64,000 nt of DNA from Sedimenticola selenatireducens. Its GTDB lineage: Bacteria > Pseudomonadota > Gammaproteobacteria > Chromatiales > Chromatiaceae. Under the pieces are notes generated by a model that saw nothing but the letters and a program-made list of their open reading frames with translations, did not search any database and was not told the origin of the DNA. The DNA lies in contig NZ_VMNH01000023.1 of assembly GCF_007625115.1 (NCBI RefSeq), positions 124,001-188,000 of the forward strand, given 5' to 3'. Positions 56,669 through 64,000 of the stretch are shown here, piece after piece. Made by a program: the position numbers and the translations under genes. How positions within the stretch are numbered: the first letter of the stretch is position 1; each line of letters opens with the position of its first letter.

Positions 56669-57277
56669 CTATACAGACGCCATATCCAGACCGATCTGCT
56701 GAAACTTCTGGTCTCTGGTTGGTCGGGTATAAAGACGAATATAGGATTTTGATGACACCACCATTAGGCTGTCGCGGATCGCCTCCATAGCCTGTTTCCA
56801 CTTAGGATGTTCGATAGCCAGGCGGGTAAGCCCCAGTATCCTTCCGGTGTTGATCTTGCCTTCCTTATCCGTCTGGAAGGCGTGTTCAACCAGTGTTTTT
56901 ATTTCACTGCTTGAGCCTTCAGTCCACTCATGAATGCATTCATCAACCAAGGCTTTAGCGATAGTCAACCGCTCATCGAAGGCGATAGTATCTCCTATGG
57001 AGATCTGGACTTTTTTACGGCCATCAAATGAAGTGAGTGAAAGATTCCCCTTCAATCCCCCCAGTTTGGCATCGTATTTTTCAGCCGCCAGTTCGACAAA
57101 CGCCTCTACATCCCCCATCGCTTTTGCCTTAAAGTCGGCCATGCTCAGCCTGAGTTGTTCTGCCGCCTGAAAAACCTCATCGACCAAGGCATCACGATCC
57201 AGATCAATTTCGGCAATGCTATCAATCGGTACCAGGTGGCCCTGGGCATTCTGTCTATAACCTGCTGGTATGGTCAT
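56669..57277 (-). CDS. DUF3164 family phage protein
   Basis: 202 residues. Begins with IPAGYRQNAQGHLVP, a typical DUF3164 opening, and has FDGRKKVQISIGD near the middle and VSSKSYIRLYTR near the end. This family is common in the early region of Mu-like phages, often named as a putative Mu gp8-type or sulfate-transport-like protein by mistake; its role is not known. Its ATG overlaps the stop of the preceding gene by four bases. Confidence 0.85.
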   Translation of the reverse strand: MTIPAGYRQNAQGHLVPIDSIAEIDLDRDALVDEVFQAAEQLRLSMADFKAKAMGDVEAFVELAAEKYDAKLGGLKGNLSLTSFDGRKKVQISIGDTIAFDERLTIAKALVDECIHEWTEGSSSEIKTLVEHAFQTDKEGKINTGRILGLTRLAIEHPKWKQAMEAIRDSLMVVSSKSYIRLYTRPTRDQKFQQIGLDMASV

Positions 57278-57534
57278 TTGCTCTTCTCCCGCAGTTCAGC
57301 GGCCTGTTGCATGATGGCATTTGCCCGTGTGAGCAGCTCATTCGCTTGCTCCATTTCCCGGTGGTAAGTCTTGCCTTCAGCGTACTTTGCGTATTCGCGC
57401 ATATTTTTGGATCGTTTGGTGAGATCATCAGCCACAGTTTCAAGGGCGATAATCCTGGCCGGTGTCTCATCGTGGCCACCGCGCATCAGTGCCGCCGTGG
57501 CAACATCAACAAGGGTTTGCTCGATGTGATTCAT
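57274..57534 (-). CDS. Small helical phage protein, unknown
   Basis: 86 residues, helical, rich in Ala, Glu and Lys (RIIALETVADDLTKR, LLTRANAIMQQAAELREKSK). No family recognised; the pattern suggests a coiled coil. Overlaps both neighbours by four bases, a sign it is expressed with them. Confidence 0.65.
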   Translation of the reverse strand: MNHIEQTLVDVATAALMRGGHDETPARIIALETVADDLTKRSKNMREYAKYAEGKTYHREMEQANELLTRANAIMQQAAELREKSK

Positions 57535-57875
57535 GTCGGCAACCTCAGCTGACCACGTATGTCAGGCATGGCCACTTTTTTCATGCGTGAAATCTGTTTC
57601 AAACTGCTGATTGCACGGTCATAGAGAAATTCACAGGTAGCGTCGAGTTCCTCGGCATTCTCGGCAATGAAATAGCCGGTGGCTGGGTGAGCACAGATGT
57701 GGTGGCCATCACCACGCAGCTGCTGAATCACCTTCCGAAGCTGGCGCAGATCACCAGGCATAACAGAACGCTGCATACAGGCCTCCGCCAGCTCTTGAGC
57801 GCTGATACCCTTTTGCTTTCCGATGTGTTGTGACAACACTTCGATAACGGAGTCGGATGAGATCTCATTCTTCAC
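57531..57875 (-). CDS. Phage winged-helix-like protein
   Basis: 114 residues from a GTG at 57875, chosen because GGGAG lies seven bases upstream; the frame is open further to 57932. The middle looks like a winged helix: KGISAQELAEACMQ, DLRQLRKVIQQLRGDGHHI, then a hairpin HPATGYFIAE. Probably a DNA-binding or regulatory early protein; no target known. Confidence 0.6.
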   Translation of the reverse strand: MKNEISSDSVIEVLSQHIGKQKGISAQELAEACMQRSVMPGDLRQLRKVIQQLRGDGHHICAHPATGYFIAENAEELDATCEFLYDRAISSLKQISRMKKVAMPDIRGQLRLPT

Positions 57876-58425
57876 TTTTTGCTCCCTCCACTTTTTCAAC
57901 CAGATCGGTGCGCCCCAGGCGCTCCATGTCACGCTTCCAGGCCTCTACCGGGTTGTATCCCAATGGAACTGATGACTCCTTCGGGCCTGAGCGCACATGG
58001 TGTTTGCGTTGCTCTTCAAGCTTTTTCTCCGCATTGGCCTCTGCTCGATCAGACTCACCCGCTACCACCTCAAACAGGTACCCGTGATCCTTTAGTGGCA
58101 GGGTGAGTTTGTTGCGGCGTGAGATCACCTGGTCGAGTGCGTATTTCCATATCTCTACTGGTGCAGGCCAGTCACGGCCATTGCGGCGCAGTTTTCCTGC
58201 CTCGATTGGCTCCAGCAGCTCTTCAAGGATCCGCTCAACCCGATCCATGCTGTGGCCTCGCTTCGGTGGCCTGAACAGGCCGATGTAGACCTGTACTTGC
58301 ATGGCCAGTGGATGTGGCATGCGCAAGGCCTTTGCAATGGCCTCACGCTTGATCGCCTCAGCCAGAAATATCTCAGGGGCCCCAAACGCACCGCAGACAG
58401 GACACATGGCCTGGTACTTACTCAC
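57865..58425 (-). CDS. Phage early protein with N-terminal CxxC, unknown
   Basis: 186 residues from a GTG that overlaps the preceding stop by four bases and has AGGAGG seven bases upstream. CPVCGAFG at residues 8-15 may bind metal. The middle (LAMQVQVYIGLFRPPKRG, RILEELLEPIEAGKLRRNG) is helical, and the C-terminal 60 residues are highly charged. No family recognised. Confidence 0.65.
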   Translation of the reverse strand: MSKYQAMCPVCGAFGAPEIFLAEAIKREAIAKALRMPHPLAMQVQVYIGLFRPPKRGHSMDRVERILEELLEPIEAGKLRRNGRDWPAPVEIWKYALDQVISRRNKLTLPLKDHGYLFEVVAGESDRAEANAEKKLEEQRKHHVRSGPKESSVPLGYNPVEAWKRDMERLGRTDLVEKVEGAKSEE

Positions 58426-58820
58426 CCACACACCTCCTGGTACTTGCGAAAGCTGCACCGACGCCCCCGTTTAGCAGGAAAGGCATTGTGCTCCATTGGC
58501 TCGTAGAGACGGCCTGCATTCCGCTTTACCGGGTGGGGACCTGATGCAGTGACCTCTTCCAGTTGCGAGGCTAATACTTCATCTTCACGATCCGCTTCAT
58601 CGTTAAAAATGCGTTCCATCAGCTCCTCCTGGACGGGTAGCAGACGTTCATAATCAAGGGTCTGTTTATCGGATAAAGGCCAATTGAAAGCAGCCGCTTC
58701 CAGAATGTCTGTCGGTGCGGAAAGAAAGGTGATAAAGAGCACGCCACGTGCCTGTAGTAAGGCCCAGTTTGCGAGGTAGAGATCACCATAGAAGTTGATG
58801 TATTCGTCGCTATAAGTCAC
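58422..58820 (-). CDS. Phage early protein, unknown
   Basis: 132 residues from a GTG at 58820, one base after the MuB-like stop, with AGGGGG six bases upstream. Starts TYSDEYINFYGDLYLANWALLQ and has an acidic stretch (FNDEADREDEVLASQLEE) then a basic Cys-containing tail. No family recognised. Confidence 0.6.
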   Translation of the reverse strand: MTYSDEYINFYGDLYLANWALLQARGVLFITFLSAPTDILEAAAFNWPLSDKQTLDYERLLPVQEELMERIFNDEADREDEVLASQLEEVTASGPHPVKRNAGRLYEPMEHNAFPAKRGRRCSFRKYQEVCG

Positions 58821-58821
58821 T

Positions 58822-60126
58822 TCACACCCCCTTGATAATTTCAGCACTGACTCTGCTTTCGCCTATCTCAGCAGTCAGGTTCATGGCCTTGCTTATCGTG
58901 TTATTGACCATCAGTGGGTACATCATGGAAACGGTTGCGCCGAGGCCACGTCCGGGAATTTGCAACCGGGTACGGATGGCATCAAAGGCGTCCTTCTGGA
59001 AGATGTCGTCAAGCTCCTTTCCGACACGCTTGAGCTTGTTGCGAATGTACTCTTCCAGGTTACCGTTCAGCGGGTGCAGTTCGGCAATCTCACACCGATT
59101 GATCACCTCACGAGCATCCCAGTTGCGGCGTAAGTCGAGCGTGCCCTTCAGTTCCGGCTGACCAACAAGCACAATGCCCAACAAACGCTTGAAGCCGTCC
59201 TCCAGCTCCCAGAAACGCTTCAGATACTTGAGTGTGGCGATGGTCAAGTCATGGGCCTCTTCGATGATCAGCACATGCGCATTGCCGCTACGCCCTGACC
59301 CGGTTAGCAGGCGTTCAATTTGTCGTGCTTTGGATTCGAGTGTCCGCTTTGGAGCCTCTGAAGAGACGTCCTGAATGATGGCGTCACAGATCGCACCAGC
59401 CGTTAGACGACCTTTGTCGATAATGCGTGGCTGGATGATGGTGATCGCTTCACCATTTCGGTTAATCCGGTCAATCAAATCCTTCCGCAGGGTGCTTTTA
59501 CCCGCGCCTGATTCACCAATGACAGCCAGAAAACCGCCGTTCTTTGCGGCGTAATACATGGCCTCGCGTATGTAGCGCTGATCTTCGCTCAGGTAGACAT
59601 CTTCAGGCCCCTTTACATCATCAATGAACGGGTCATTGAATAATTTGAAGTGCCTTTTTGCCTGTTGTGATAGCATTTCATTCTCCGGTAGCGTTTCTTC
59701 AAGGGTTTCGTTATCGGAATCCTCAGCCCCAGGTCTAGACCCCTGGGGCTGTTTTCCATGTGGTTGCAGCGTGGTATGGCGAGCACGGCCTTCAATTTCC
59801 AGCCAGAGTTCATTCCCAAGAAATTCGTCTGACACGCCGCGCTCTAATAGAAATTGCCGGGTCTGTTTCTTGATGACCTCTTCGGTGGTGAGCTTCGGCC
59901 AGGTGCCCCAATTCAAGATCAGGTTACCCATTGGCTGCGATAAACCCTGGCCCTTGTTTCTACCGCCGTTCTGAATCACAGCGGCACACCAATCACCTTG
60001 TGGAATACCGTGTTCAGCCAGTACATGTTTGAGTCTTATGGGCATGTAGTGGGCTCCCTTACCGCCGATTTCCCGCGCCAGGGCGGGTGCATAATTTGAA
60101 CTGTATCTGCGTGATTGCATAAGCAT
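58822..60126 (-). CDS. MuB / TnsC-like AAA ATPase
   Basis: 434 residues. The N-terminal 110 residues look like a DNA-binding or helical module (IRLKHVLAEHGIPQGDWCAAV). The ATPase domain has Walker A IGESGAGKSTLRKD at about 205-218, Walker B HVLIIEEAHDL at about 287-297, and an arginine-rich sensor region; it resembles ExeA/TnsC more than classical MuB, which is shorter (about 312). It should pick target DNA and activate the transposase. AGAGGA lies before the ATG. 31 bases after the transposase. Confidence 0.88.
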   Translation of the reverse strand: MLMQSRRYSSNYAPALAREIGGKGAHYMPIRLKHVLAEHGIPQGDWCAAVIQNGGRNKGQGLSQPMGNLILNWGTWPKLTTEEVIKKQTRQFLLERGVSDEFLGNELWLEIEGRARHTTLQPHGKQPQGSRPGAEDSDNETLEETLPENEMLSQQAKRHFKLFNDPFIDDVKGPEDVYLSEDQRYIREAMYYAAKNGGFLAVIGESGAGKSTLRKDLIDRINRNGEAITIIQPRIIDKGRLTAGAICDAIIQDVSSEAPKRTLESKARQIERLLTGSGRSGNAHVLIIEEAHDLTIATLKYLKRFWELEDGFKRLLGIVLVGQPELKGTLDLRRNWDAREVINRCEIAELHPLNGNLEEYIRNKLKRVGKELDDIFQKDAFDAIRTRLQIPGRGLGATVSMMYPLMVNNTISKAMNLTAEIGESRVSAEIIKGV

Positions 60127-60157
60127 GATGTGGTCCTCTCATGAGTCCTCCAGAAAG

Positions 60158-61945
60158 TTACTTAACAACCGCCAAACCTGGCCGCTGTGACTCGCGTGGT
60201 TGCGCGAGACCCAGGGCCAAATTCGACAGCTCCTCTTCGGGCACACCCTCAGGGAAGGTCTCGCGAATCCATGCGTTCTCCTCCGCTGACAGGCTACGGC
60301 CCAACTTGCCAACCAAAGCCCGGCAGGCTTGGATATGTGAAAGGGGTTTGATCTCGACTCGCGCCCGATGAGGCACATCCAGTTCTGTGCCTGGGCGATT
60401 CATGTACTCGGGAAGGTAGACATCACCCAAGTGGCTGTGCGCATCCAGGCCACCAAAAGGTGCGGTCCGTTTGCTCTTGGCCTTGCTGATATCTTCATCA
60501 GAGAGACCCGGATAGGCTGCCCGATCCGCTGTTTTACCTGCCTGCTCTACAGGGGTGTCAGGCATGCGATCGAACTTCTCGCCCCATACCGGGGAATCCA
60601 GCCGCATACCCATCTCATCAAAGGGTACGGGCTCGACCAGATGTTCGGTGACATCACCTTTATAATCGGCCACCTGCACAAACACCTGGTGGCTACCATC
60701 CATGACCAGCGGTGATACCATCACCTCCAGTTTTGGGTACACACCATCCAAGGCGCGTAGGTCGTATTCCAGACTGCGTTTGGCAATGGGATGTGCGAAG
60801 GTAATGCTGAGGTTTGGCCGCACTTTACGGGGTTTGGGTTCAGCGCTCAGCAGGTATCGGCACACGTCCAACTCTGGCAGGATCCGCAGCTGCTCCACCC
60901 GGATCCGTTGCCATATCTCAAAGCGGGCGAGTGGCTGTGGCATACCGCGACGACGCAGCCTGGCGTCATATTCTGGGATGCGGTCAGCGTTATAGGCATT
61001 GCACCAGGCATCCACGGCATTATTTAACGCGTCGATGGATGGCACGGGCTCATAGAGCAAGCGGGATTCAAACAGCTTCTCTACTCGGTTATTGGCCTCT
61101 TCAACGGCACCCTTCGCACGGGGGTTACCTGCCTGGTGCTCATAGGCTTCAATCTGCAACGCCTTGAGGGCATTCTTGATGGCGCTAGCCGTGTTGGCGC
61201 TGCCTTTGTCCCATACCAAAAGTTTCGGCATGCCGTGGAAGGGTCGCCCGGCAATTTGGTTCCAGCAATAAAGCAGGAAATCATAGAGGTTGGTCTGCGT
61301 TTCACCCTTGCTCTGGTAATAGCGCACAATCACTGTATTGGAGTAGTGATCAACCAAGACGTAACGCCAGCATTTGAGTTCGCCCACTCGCTCCAGGAAC
61401 TCAGGCTTATTTTTGTAGGCTTCATCATCCCGGATCATGTGCTGCTTGCCATCAGGGGTATAAAACAGCAGGCAGAGCGATGGATCCACCATGTGCACAT
61501 GATTGGGGTGGAGGCTTCGCAGATTCACATGAGGAGAAGCCTGGCGTTGACTCGCCAAGTTGAACTGTTGCTTGCGTAACAGGCGGTTAATGGAACTGTT
61601 GCTGACGTTGAACTGACGCCCGTTGGATGCCAGTAAGCTCCGGGCATTGGGGGTCTCCATCGTCGCTTTTCCATTCTTGCGAAACCCACAGCGCAGGGTG
61701 GCAGCTAGTTCAGTGAGTACCCCTTCATCCTGGCGTGTTGTTCCGGCATCACTGCGCCGTTTTCTCTCATTCGTCCAGCCAATATTTTTCAGCTCACGAT
61801 AGATGCGCTGACGGCTCCAGCCGCTGTACTGTTCAAATGCTTGCATAAGAGCACCTTTTTCCCCATGCCCGGCGTTATCCAGCCGCCGGGCTAGGCTGCG
61901 CAACTCATCACTCAGCAATAAAGATGTGGATTCTTGCAGTGCCAT
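60158..61945 (-). CDS. MuA-like DDE transposase / integrase
   Basis: 595 residues. N-terminal helix-turn-helix part (SGWSRQRIYRELKNIGW and SNSSINRLLRKQ), then the catalytic core with Asp154 (HMVDPSLC), Asp246 (LVWDKGSAN) and Glu282 or Glu283 (GAVEEANNRVEKLFE), a normal DDE spacing, and a Mu-transposase-type C-terminal beta domain (VFVQVADYKGDV). Closer to the Tn552/BcepMu branch than to Mu A as far as I can judge. Needed for integration and replicative transposition. Confidence 0.92.
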   Translation of the reverse strand: MALQESTSLLLSDELRSLARRLDNAGHGEKGALMQAFEQYSGWSRQRIYRELKNIGWTNERKRRSDAGTTRQDEGVLTELAATLRCGFRKNGKATMETPNARSLLASNGRQFNVSNSSINRLLRKQQFNLASQRQASPHVNLRSLHPNHVHMVDPSLCLLFYTPDGKQHMIRDDEAYKNKPEFLERVGELKCWRYVLVDHYSNTVIVRYYQSKGETQTNLYDFLLYCWNQIAGRPFHGMPKLLVWDKGSANTASAIKNALKALQIEAYEHQAGNPRAKGAVEEANNRVEKLFESRLLYEPVPSIDALNNAVDAWCNAYNADRIPEYDARLRRRGMPQPLARFEIWQRIRVEQLRILPELDVCRYLLSAEPKPRKVRPNLSITFAHPIAKRSLEYDLRALDGVYPKLEVMVSPLVMDGSHQVFVQVADYKGDVTEHLVEPVPFDEMGMRLDSPVWGEKFDRMPDTPVEQAGKTADRAAYPGLSDEDISKAKSKRTAPFGGLDAHSHLGDVYLPEYMNRPGTELDVPHRARVEIKPLSHIQACRALVGKLGRSLSAEENAWIRETFPEGVPEEELSNLALGLAQPRESQRPGLAVVK

Positions 61946-61962
61946 CGGCCTGCCCTCTTTTT

Positions 61963-62880
61963 TTATTCTGGGTCGGATACGGCGTTGGCTGCACGCTCAT
62001 CAGCTTGCATTTTGTAGCCAACAAAAACCTCTTCAGCATCGGTCATCAGCTGACCGACCTGTCCCCATAACTGGTACAGCGCGTTGTAGTAAGTCACCGC
62101 CATTGACTCGATAGCAGGCTCGGCGTCTTCGCCTTGAAGGTCACCCAGGTCACCAGTCAGAATTTGTTCCCGAAGTACGGCCAGCTTGTCGCAGGCCTCC
62201 ATCGCCTGGAAAGCGGCGGTTTGGGTCTGAATTTGTGTCTCAGAAACCAGCTCAGGCCAACTGGGCAGGTTTCGTCCGCCATGCAGTTGCTTGTCCAGTT
62301 CATTAATCTTGGCGTCTTTCTGGGTGAGTAATTTCTCGTGAACATCGTTGTCCTGTTCACGTTTTTCTTTCTCTTTGCGCAAGTGTTCCCGCAGTTCCGC
62401 CTTGGTCATGCGGTCAATCTCATCGAGCGTCATCCCGGCCAGCGTGCCCCCCTCCGCCAGCTGCTCCAGCTCCTCATCATCTTCAACCATCAGCTCAAGG
62501 AGTTTTGTCTTACCCAGGGAAGCCAGCTTTGACTTTGGTCCCGTGTATTTAACTGCAGCCTGCATCATTTTCTGTGCGGCTCTAGGAGCGAGACCAATCA
62601 GGGTGAGGGCATTTTGAAATTCCCCCTGTGGCTCATGTTCCTTCAGCATGATCAACCGTTTACCGGCTTCCAGCATGGCCTCTGCAGACTGCTGTAGATA
62701 AAACTGGGTTTCGTGGATCAGTCGACCAAAGTCATAAGGCAGCCCATCACCAAACTGAGAATCAATTAAAGCCAGGCGTTTGTTGTTCTCATCAAAGACG
62801 GCGGTAGCTTCCTGCAGTGCCTGGGCATCCACTGCTTCTTTAGGATCAGCCGGGACTTTAGTTGTGGCTTTTCGTGGCAT
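61963..62880 (-). CDS. DUF3102 family phage protein
   Basis: 305 residues. The core LIHETQFYLQQSAEAMLEAGKRLIMLKEHEPQGEF (shown in parts: FYLQQSAEAML and AGKRLIMLKEHEP) is the DUF3102 pattern. It is followed by a long charged coiled coil (residues about 155-205) and a helical C-terminus. GAGGA lies before the ATG. Common in the early region of BcepMu-like phages; function unknown, possibly DNA binding. Confidence 0.82.
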   Translation of the reverse strand: MPRKATTKVPADPKEAVDAQALQEATAVFDENNKRLALIDSQFGDGLPYDFGRLIHETQFYLQQSAEAMLEAGKRLIMLKEHEPQGEFQNALTLIGLAPRAAQKMMQAAVKYTGPKSKLASLGKTKLLELMVEDDEELEQLAEGGTLAGMTLDEIDRMTKAELREHLRKEKEKREQDNDVHEKLLTQKDAKINELDKQLHGGRNLPSWPELVSETQIQTQTAAFQAMEACDKLAVLREQILTGDLGDLQGEDAEPAIESMAVTYYNALYQLWGQVGQLMTDAEEVFVGYKMQADERAANAVSDPE

Positions 62881-62890
62881 AAATCAATCC

Positions 62891-63199
62891 TCAATAAGGT
62901 TGGGTAGAAAAACGTTGTTTGGTCTCAGCCAGTTTGCTCTCGGCACGACCGATGCCATTGAGCATGGCCACGCCTATCTGCGGAATACGAGGGGTCAAGC
63001 GCCACCGGTTGCTGTCCGATAACGGTTCCGCCAAACCCGCATGCTTCAAATTGGCTAAATCGTGAGTTACGTTGGCCGGGGTGATATCCAGTGATTTGCT
63101 GATCTCACCGGGCGCTAGGCCGTGTACCTCATGCCCCCCCAAGTGGATCAAAATGCGCAGAATGCGCTGCTGGCTATTGCTCAGGTAACGCTCGGACAT
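62891..63199 (-). CDS. Phage winged-helix transcriptional regulator
   Basis: 102 residues. Winged-helix fold like IclR/MarR: NSQQRILRILIHLGGHEVHG, then LAPGEISKSLDITPANVTHDLANLKHAGLAEPL, with the wing RWRLTPR. Probably controls early phage promoters with the HTH protein upstream, to which it is separated by two bases. Confidence 0.78.
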   Translation of the reverse strand: MSERYLSNSQQRILRILIHLGGHEVHGLAPGEISKSLDITPANVTHDLANLKHAGLAEPLSDSNRWRLTPRIPQIGVAMLNGIGRAESKLAETKQRFSTQPY

Positions 63200-63201
63200 A
63201 C

Positions 63202-63678
63202 TTACTCTCCAAAGTCCAATTCAGGTAAATCAGTTCGCTCAACCTCTGCCCTATGCCAAGCCAGATCCTCCATCGTCGCGGTTAGCGCATTAAGGGTTTC
63301 ATCGGCGGTCATTTCCTGGTCAGCAAACTTGAGCAGTGCATCAATTGCATTGGTGCAAGAACTCTGTAATGCATTGATATTCTTGGCTTTTGCTTTCCGT
63401 CCGGTAGGAATACCAATGGTCATTAAATGACCGCTATGGGCGATATACCGAGTCAGGAACTGGTGTGGGCATTCGCACGCGTGTTCAAACGGCCTGATCA
63501 AGTGGCTTGGCAGGCTGCCGTTGTCCACATACTTATAGAGTGTCCAGTGCTTAATCCCCATTCGATCAGCTACTCGCTCAACCGATAGGTTTTTCATTTC
63601 TTTTGCATACTCCAGATCCAAGCGCATCGCATGATCCATGCTGCTTGGTTGTAGGTGTTTCCAATTACGCCGATACAT
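63202..63678 (-). CDS. Phage HTH regulatory protein (repressor candidate)
   Basis: 158 residues from the ATG at 63678, with AAGGGG seven bases upstream; a TTG start at 63693 is less likely. Helix-turn-helix SVERVADRMGIKHWTLYKYVDNGSLP around residues 32-58 (shown in part), then a CECPHQFL stretch and a helical C-terminal domain. First gene of the leftward early operon next to a divergent gene, the place of a lysogeny or early regulator. Function by position and HTH only. Confidence 0.75.
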   Translation of the reverse strand: MYRRNWKHLQPSSMDHAMRLDLEYAKEMKNLSVERVADRMGIKHWTLYKYVDNGSLPSHLIRPFEHACECPHQFLTRYIAHSGHLMTIGIPTGRKAKAKNINALQSSCTNAIDALLKFADQEMTADETLNALTATMEDLAWHRAEVERTDLPELDFGE

Positions 63679-63790
63679 TGGAAGCCCCTTCAAAATGGGT
63701 TATGCAGAAATAAAAGGAATTTGGATATTTCAAAATCATTTCAGAACCGTTAGTCTTTCCTACAGGTGGCAGAACAAGAGGTTGAAGCAC
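63679..63790. promoter_or_regulatory. Divergent promoter/operator region of the prophage
   Basis: 112 bases between the leftward HTH gene and the rightward partial gene. AT-rich from about 63705 to 63745 with TTGAAA on the minus strand at 63733-63728, a plausible minus-35 for the early operon, and a T/A-rich box about 16 bases further. On the plus strand AAGAGG sits ten bases before the 63791 ATG. The operators of the regulators are likely here, but none was proved. Confidence 0.5.
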
Positions 63791-64000
63791 ATGGGCAAGG
63801 AACTAGGCACAACCGTACTTGAAGAACGATTGGCTGCTCAGCGCTCGCTGATAGCGATGCTGATGGCTCACCTTGCTGACAATGGGCTGATTGATCGGAA
63901 TGTACTTGAGCCTGACTATTGGGCATTGCACGAGTACGCCGAACTGGGTGAGCACGCTCAGAACGATATGATTGGGCTGTTTCACATGGTCGATCAGATG
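63791..64000 (+). CDS. Partial phage gene running off the window
   Basis: ATG at 63791 and 70 codons open to the window end, with no stop. The product begins MGKELGTTVLEERLAAQRSL and has an acidic, helical composition with DYWALHEYAELGEHAQNDM. AAGAGG is ten bases upstream. Divergent from the early operon. No family recognised; a shadow frame on the opposite strand (63803-63985) was set aside. Confidence 0.7.
   Translation, partial: MGKELGTTVLEERLAAQRSLIAMLMAHLADNGLIDRNVLEPDYWALHEYAELGEHAQNDMIGLFHMVDQM

Larger units (their letters stand above)
54863..64000. mobile_element. Mu-like prophage, early-gene arm (right part outside the window)
   Basis: Starts with 5'-TGTTACGA inside rpoN and runs to the window end. 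Content from the end inward: Mor, GemA, small genes, DUF3164, MuB-like ATPase, MuA-like DDE transposase, DUF3102, two DNA-binding regulators, then a divergent gene. All but the last are on the minus strand and point to the phage end. In classical Mu the A and B genes point away from the left end; this reversed layout is that of BcepMu-type phages as I recall them. Structural, lysis and tail genes and the other end must lie to the right, so completeness cannot be judged. Confidence 0.92.

Noticed and set aside
63803-63985. A 60-codon minus-strand frame near the window end
   Set aside because: It is fully opposite an open plus-strand frame with a ribosome site and phage-like composition; the plus frame is preferred.

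Overview
The window looks like a chromosomal segment of a gammaproteobacterium, most probably a chemolithoautotrophic sulfur oxidiser of the Chromatiales / Sedimenticola / Thiodiazotropha kind. That placement is inferred from gene content: a tkt-gap-pgk-pyk-fba cluster with the Calvin-cycle subtype of class II aldolase, a Pseudomonas-like Pil-Chp system and pyrRBC' block, periplasmic rhodanese, and the lptCAB-rpoN block. No rRNA, tRNA or CRISPR array was seen. The first 54.8 kb is ordinary, densely packed core genome; the last 9.1 kb is one end of a Mu-like prophage.

Layout. 0-4.5 kb, minus: membrane proteins (DUF4129, SpoIIM, RDD, zinc-ribbon/BPSS1780-like). 4.7-11.8 kb, minus: tkt, gap, pgk, pyk, fba, with a stem-loop in most gaps and a strong terminator after fba. 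12.1-16.6 kb: a thioredoxin-fold gene (minus), then metK, ahcY and metF (plus). metK is preceded by a SAM-II riboswitch with a terminator, ahcY by an SAH riboswitch, so both ends of the activated methyl cycle appear to be sensed by RNA. 16.8-20.6 kb: a TetR regulator coupled to a multi-pass membrane protein, bioA, rsmE. 20.6-31.9 kb, minus: ttcA, then the type IV pilus chemosensory operon pilG-pilH-pilI-pilJ-chpA-chpC, without pilK or chpB. 32-33.2 kb: two exported proteins, one a rhodanese. 33.5-41.1 kb, plus: gshB, apbE, tonB-like, yqgE, ruvX, pyrR, pyrB, a catalytically dead dihydroorotase (pyrC') and a PyrK-type iron-sulfur flavoprotein. 41.2-43.4 kb, minus: pilT-pilU. 43.6-48.9 kb, plus: yggS, proC, yggT, yggU, a dynamin-like GTPase, a DUF4426 protein and a small zinc-ribbon protein. 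49-53.5 kb, plus: yrbG, kdsD, kdsC, lptC, lptA, lptB (Kdo synthesis and LPS transport), then rpoN.

rpoN is broken. Its frame follows sigma-54 to codon 415, inside the DNA-binding domain, and then meets a TG-initiated sequence with repeated motifs that looks like a Mu-type phage end (about 54863). From there to the window end lies the early/regulatory arm of a prophage whose gene order resembles BcepMu-type phages: Mor, GemA, several small genes, DUF3164, a MuB-like ATPase, a MuA-like DDE transposase, DUF3102, two HTH regulators, and a divergent gene running off the window. The RpoN box and probably hpf/ptsN should lie beyond the other prophage end. Two small phage genes (58 and 50 residues) were found by direct reading.

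Start codons were moved from the longest frame where a ribosome binding site or overlap with the neighbour decided it; this is stated in the entries.
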